From the NCBI GenBank assembly GCA_046498405.1, contig JAWOAS010000188.1, positions 1-7,178 on the forward strand: 7,178 nucleotides of DNA, in the 5' to 3' direction. Below, piece after piece: positions 6,189-7,178 of the stretch. The DNA is from T1Sed10-49 sp046498405. GTDB taxonomy: Bacteria > Actinomycetota > Nitriliruptoria > Euzebyales > Egibacteraceae. Within the stretch, counting starts at the first letter, position 1; every line of letters starts with the position of its first letter. The position numbers and the translations under genes were made by a program. The notes below the pieces were generated by a model that saw only the letters and a list, made by a program, of their open reading frames with translations, made no database searches and was not told the origin of the DNA.

Positions 6189-6239
6189 CATCCCTCCCGC
6201 GTCGGGCGCCGGCCCCGCACGGCCAGCGCTACCCCGCCC

Positions 6240-6267
6240 AGTATGCGCTCCCCGTGCGCTACGGCAA
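6240..6267 (-). promoter_or_regulatory. Possible internal promoter for fmdB
   Basis: On the minus strand TTGCCG (6262-6267), a 16-bp spacer and CATACT (6240-6245) each match four of six consensus bases. They sit in the only locally less GC-rich part of the 82-bp spacer. The predicted start would leave an untranslated leader of roughly 45 nt before fmdB. This is weak pattern evidence; the gene may simply be read through from the 5-FCL promoter. Confidence 0.25.
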
Positions 6268-6270
6268 ACC

Positions 6271-6861
6271 TCAGTGCTGGACGCTCAAGGTGTCGTCCTC
6301 GGTGATGATCGTGTCGACGGTGACGTCGTGGGCCTCCCGCGGCACCGCGTCGACGATCTGGTCGGCGTAGGCGATGCCGACGACGGAGACCTCGTCGCCG
6401 AGCAGGGCGAGCAACCGGTCGAGGTGGCCCCCGCCGTAGCCCAGCCGCCTGCCGCGGCGGTCGAACGCCACCCCGGGGACGAGCGCGACGTCGAGCGAGG
6501 TGGGGTCGACGCGCTCGCGGGCCTCCGGCGGCGGCTCGCGCACCCCGCGGTAGCCCTCGACGAGGCCCTCGAAGTCCTCGACGCGCGCGAGGCCGACGCC
6601 GTCGTCGTCGACGAACGGCAGGCACACCTCGACACCGGCCTCGAGGAGGCCCTCGATGAGACCGTCGAGGTCGACCTCGTCGCCGAAGGTCGCGTAGGCG
6701 GCGATGCGGCGGGCGGTGCCGACGCGCTCGAGGGCGGCTACGCGGGCCCGGATCGTCTCCGAGGCGCTCGCGCGATGGGCGTCCCCGAGGGCCGCACGCC
6801 CGGCGAGCACGCGCTCGCGCAGGGACGCCTTGTCCGCTCTGATGCTGCGCTCGTCGCTCAT
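6271..6861 (-). CDS. 5-formyltetrahydrofolate cyclo-ligase (MTHFS)
   Basis: Cytoplasmic ATP-dependent enzyme that converts 5-formyl-THF to 5,10-methenyl-THF, returning the storage/inhibitory folate to the one-carbon pool (YgfA/MTHFS family). The 196-aa length is typical. Family features are the N-terminal basic helix KASLRERVLAGRAAL (11-25), IAAYATFGDEVDLDGLI (53-69), LPFVDDDG (81-88), and the signature VALVPGVAFDRRGRRLGYGG (125-144), continuing GGHLDRLL, where His-Leu replaces the more usual Tyr-Tyr. The ending VDTIITED (182-189) is also characteristic. The frame is open a further 97 codons upstream, but ATG at 6861 is chosen because GAGGAG precedes it by a few bases and the protein then has family length; the extension would run antisense through galU. 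First gene of a minus-strand set with fmdB and the SAF gene. Confidence 0.96.
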   Translation of the reverse strand: MSDERSIRADKASLRERVLAGRAALGDAHRASASETIRARVAALERVGTARRIAAYATFGDEVDLDGLIEGLLEAGVEVCLPFVDDDGVGLARVEDFEGLVEGYRGVREPPPEARERVDPTSLDVALVPGVAFDRRGRRLGYGGGHLDRLLALLGDEVSVVGIAYADQIVDAVPREAHDVTVDTIITEDDTLSVQH

Positions 6862-6905
6862 GGTCTCCTCCCCGGATGGGGCGCTCGGTGCACGCTGGCG
6901 ACCTC

Positions 6906-6911
6906 TAGACT
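6906..6911 (+). promoter_or_regulatory. Probable galU -10 element
   Basis: TAGACT matches the actinobacterial TAnnnT -10 pattern and lies 34 nt before the galU GTG, which would give a short leader containing the ribosome site. No convincing -35 hexamer is visible 16-18 bp upstream. It overlaps the palindrome TCTAGA (6904-6909), so the same AT-richer patch may also serve the divergent 5-FCL gene, although no clean minus-strand hexamer is seen. Confidence 0.4.
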
Positions 6912-6933
6912 CCCACGGCGACGTGCCGGAGAG

Positions 6934-6939
6934 AAAGGA
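6934..6939 (+). promoter_or_regulatory. galU ribosome binding site fixing a GTG start
   Basis: AAAGGA stands 6 nt before the GTG at 6946-6948. A second, out-of-frame GTG at 6944 overlaps it; only the one at 6946 opens the GalU frame. Confidence 0.7.
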
Positions 6940-6945
6940 CGGAGT

Positions 6946-7178
6946 GTGCGAGCGCGCAAGGCGGTCGTTCCCGCCGCAGGACTCGGAACCCGGTTCCTGC
7001 CGGCCACGAAGGCTCAGCCCAAGGAGATGCTGCCCCTCGTCGACAAGCCCGCGATCCAGTATGTCATCGAGGAGGCCGCCGCCGCCGAGCTCGACGACGT
7101 GCTCCTCGTCACCGGGCGCGGCAAGCGCGCGCTCGAGGACCACTTCGACCACGCCGTCGAGATGGAGCGCCAGCTCGC
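6946..7178 (+). CDS. galU: UTP-glucose-1-phosphate uridylyltransferase, 3' truncated
   Basis: N-terminal 77 codons of GalU, which makes UDP-glucose from UTP and glucose-1-phosphate for cell-wall, capsule and glycogen-type polymers in the cytoplasm. The window ends inside the gene. The nucleotide-binding signature is complete: KAVVPAAGLGTRFLPATKAQ (5-24), then PKEMLPLVDKPAIQYVIEEA (25-44) and DDVLLVTGRGKRALEDHFD. This pattern, especially GLGTRFLPATK followed by PKEMLP and a region of the IEEA type, is specific to GalU rather than to other sugar nucleotidyltransferases. The GTG start is supported by AAAGGA 6 nt upstream and begins two residues before the conserved strand, as is usual for actinobacterial GalU. 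Divergent from 5-FCL across 84 bp. Confidence 0.96.
   Translation, partial: MRARKAVVPAAGLGTRFLPATKAQPKEMLPLVDKPAIQYVIEEAAAAELDDVLLVTGRGKRALEDHFDHAVEMERQL

Noticed and set aside
6862..7152. Upstream extension of the 5-FCL frame
   Set aside because: It would run antisense through galU. The ATG at 6861 has a GAGGAG site and yields normal family length.

Overview
The window is very GC-rich throughout, with GTG starts, strong AGGAGG-type ribosome sites and third-position G/C bias. Together with the gene order (galU divergent from 5-FCL, fmdB and an SAF-domain gene; purK-purE beside a two-component LuxR regulator), this points to a high-GC actinobacterium (Actinomycetota). I cannot name the class from sequence alone. 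Coding density is close to complete: every gap is under 175 bp. I see no tRNA, rRNA, CRISPR array, insertion sequence or phage gene.

Layout from left to right. (1) Positions 1-474, plus strand: the 3' part of a NarL/LuxR-type response regulator, cut by the window edge. (2) Positions 504-2127, minus strand: purK followed by purE, overlapping by 11 bp, the two-step AIR to NCAIR to CAIR route of purine synthesis. The regulator and purE converge with 29 bp between their stops. (3) Positions 2128-2297: a 170-bp divergent control region with a four-G-tract (quadruplex-type) motif beside the purK ribosome site, a 24-bp-period tandem repeat, and a promoter whose spacing suggests a leaderless tldD mRNA. 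(4) Positions 2298-5044, plus strand: tldD and tldE, a translationally coupled pair (GTGA overlap) encoding the TldD/TldE metalloprotease. (5) Positions 5041-6861, minus strand: 5-formyltetrahydrofolate cyclo-ligase, then an FmdB zinc-ribbon protein, then an SAF-domain membrane protein. The last gene shares the palindromic CTAG with the tldE stop. (6) Positions 6946-7178, plus strand: the 5' end of galU, divergent from 5-FCL across 84 bp.

How the genes work together: purK/purE and 5-FCL both touch one-carbon/purine metabolism, but they lie in different transcription units and nothing in the sequence links them. TldD and TldE are expected to form one protease. The FmdB and SAF-domain proteins are a recurring actinobacterial neighbourhood of unknown role. 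This is a core, housekeeping-type region. I did not find a convincing undescribed multi-gene system. The more interesting signals are the architecture of the purK-tldD spacer, the paired inverted repeats in the fmdB-SAF spacer, and the poorly understood FmdB/SAF pair.
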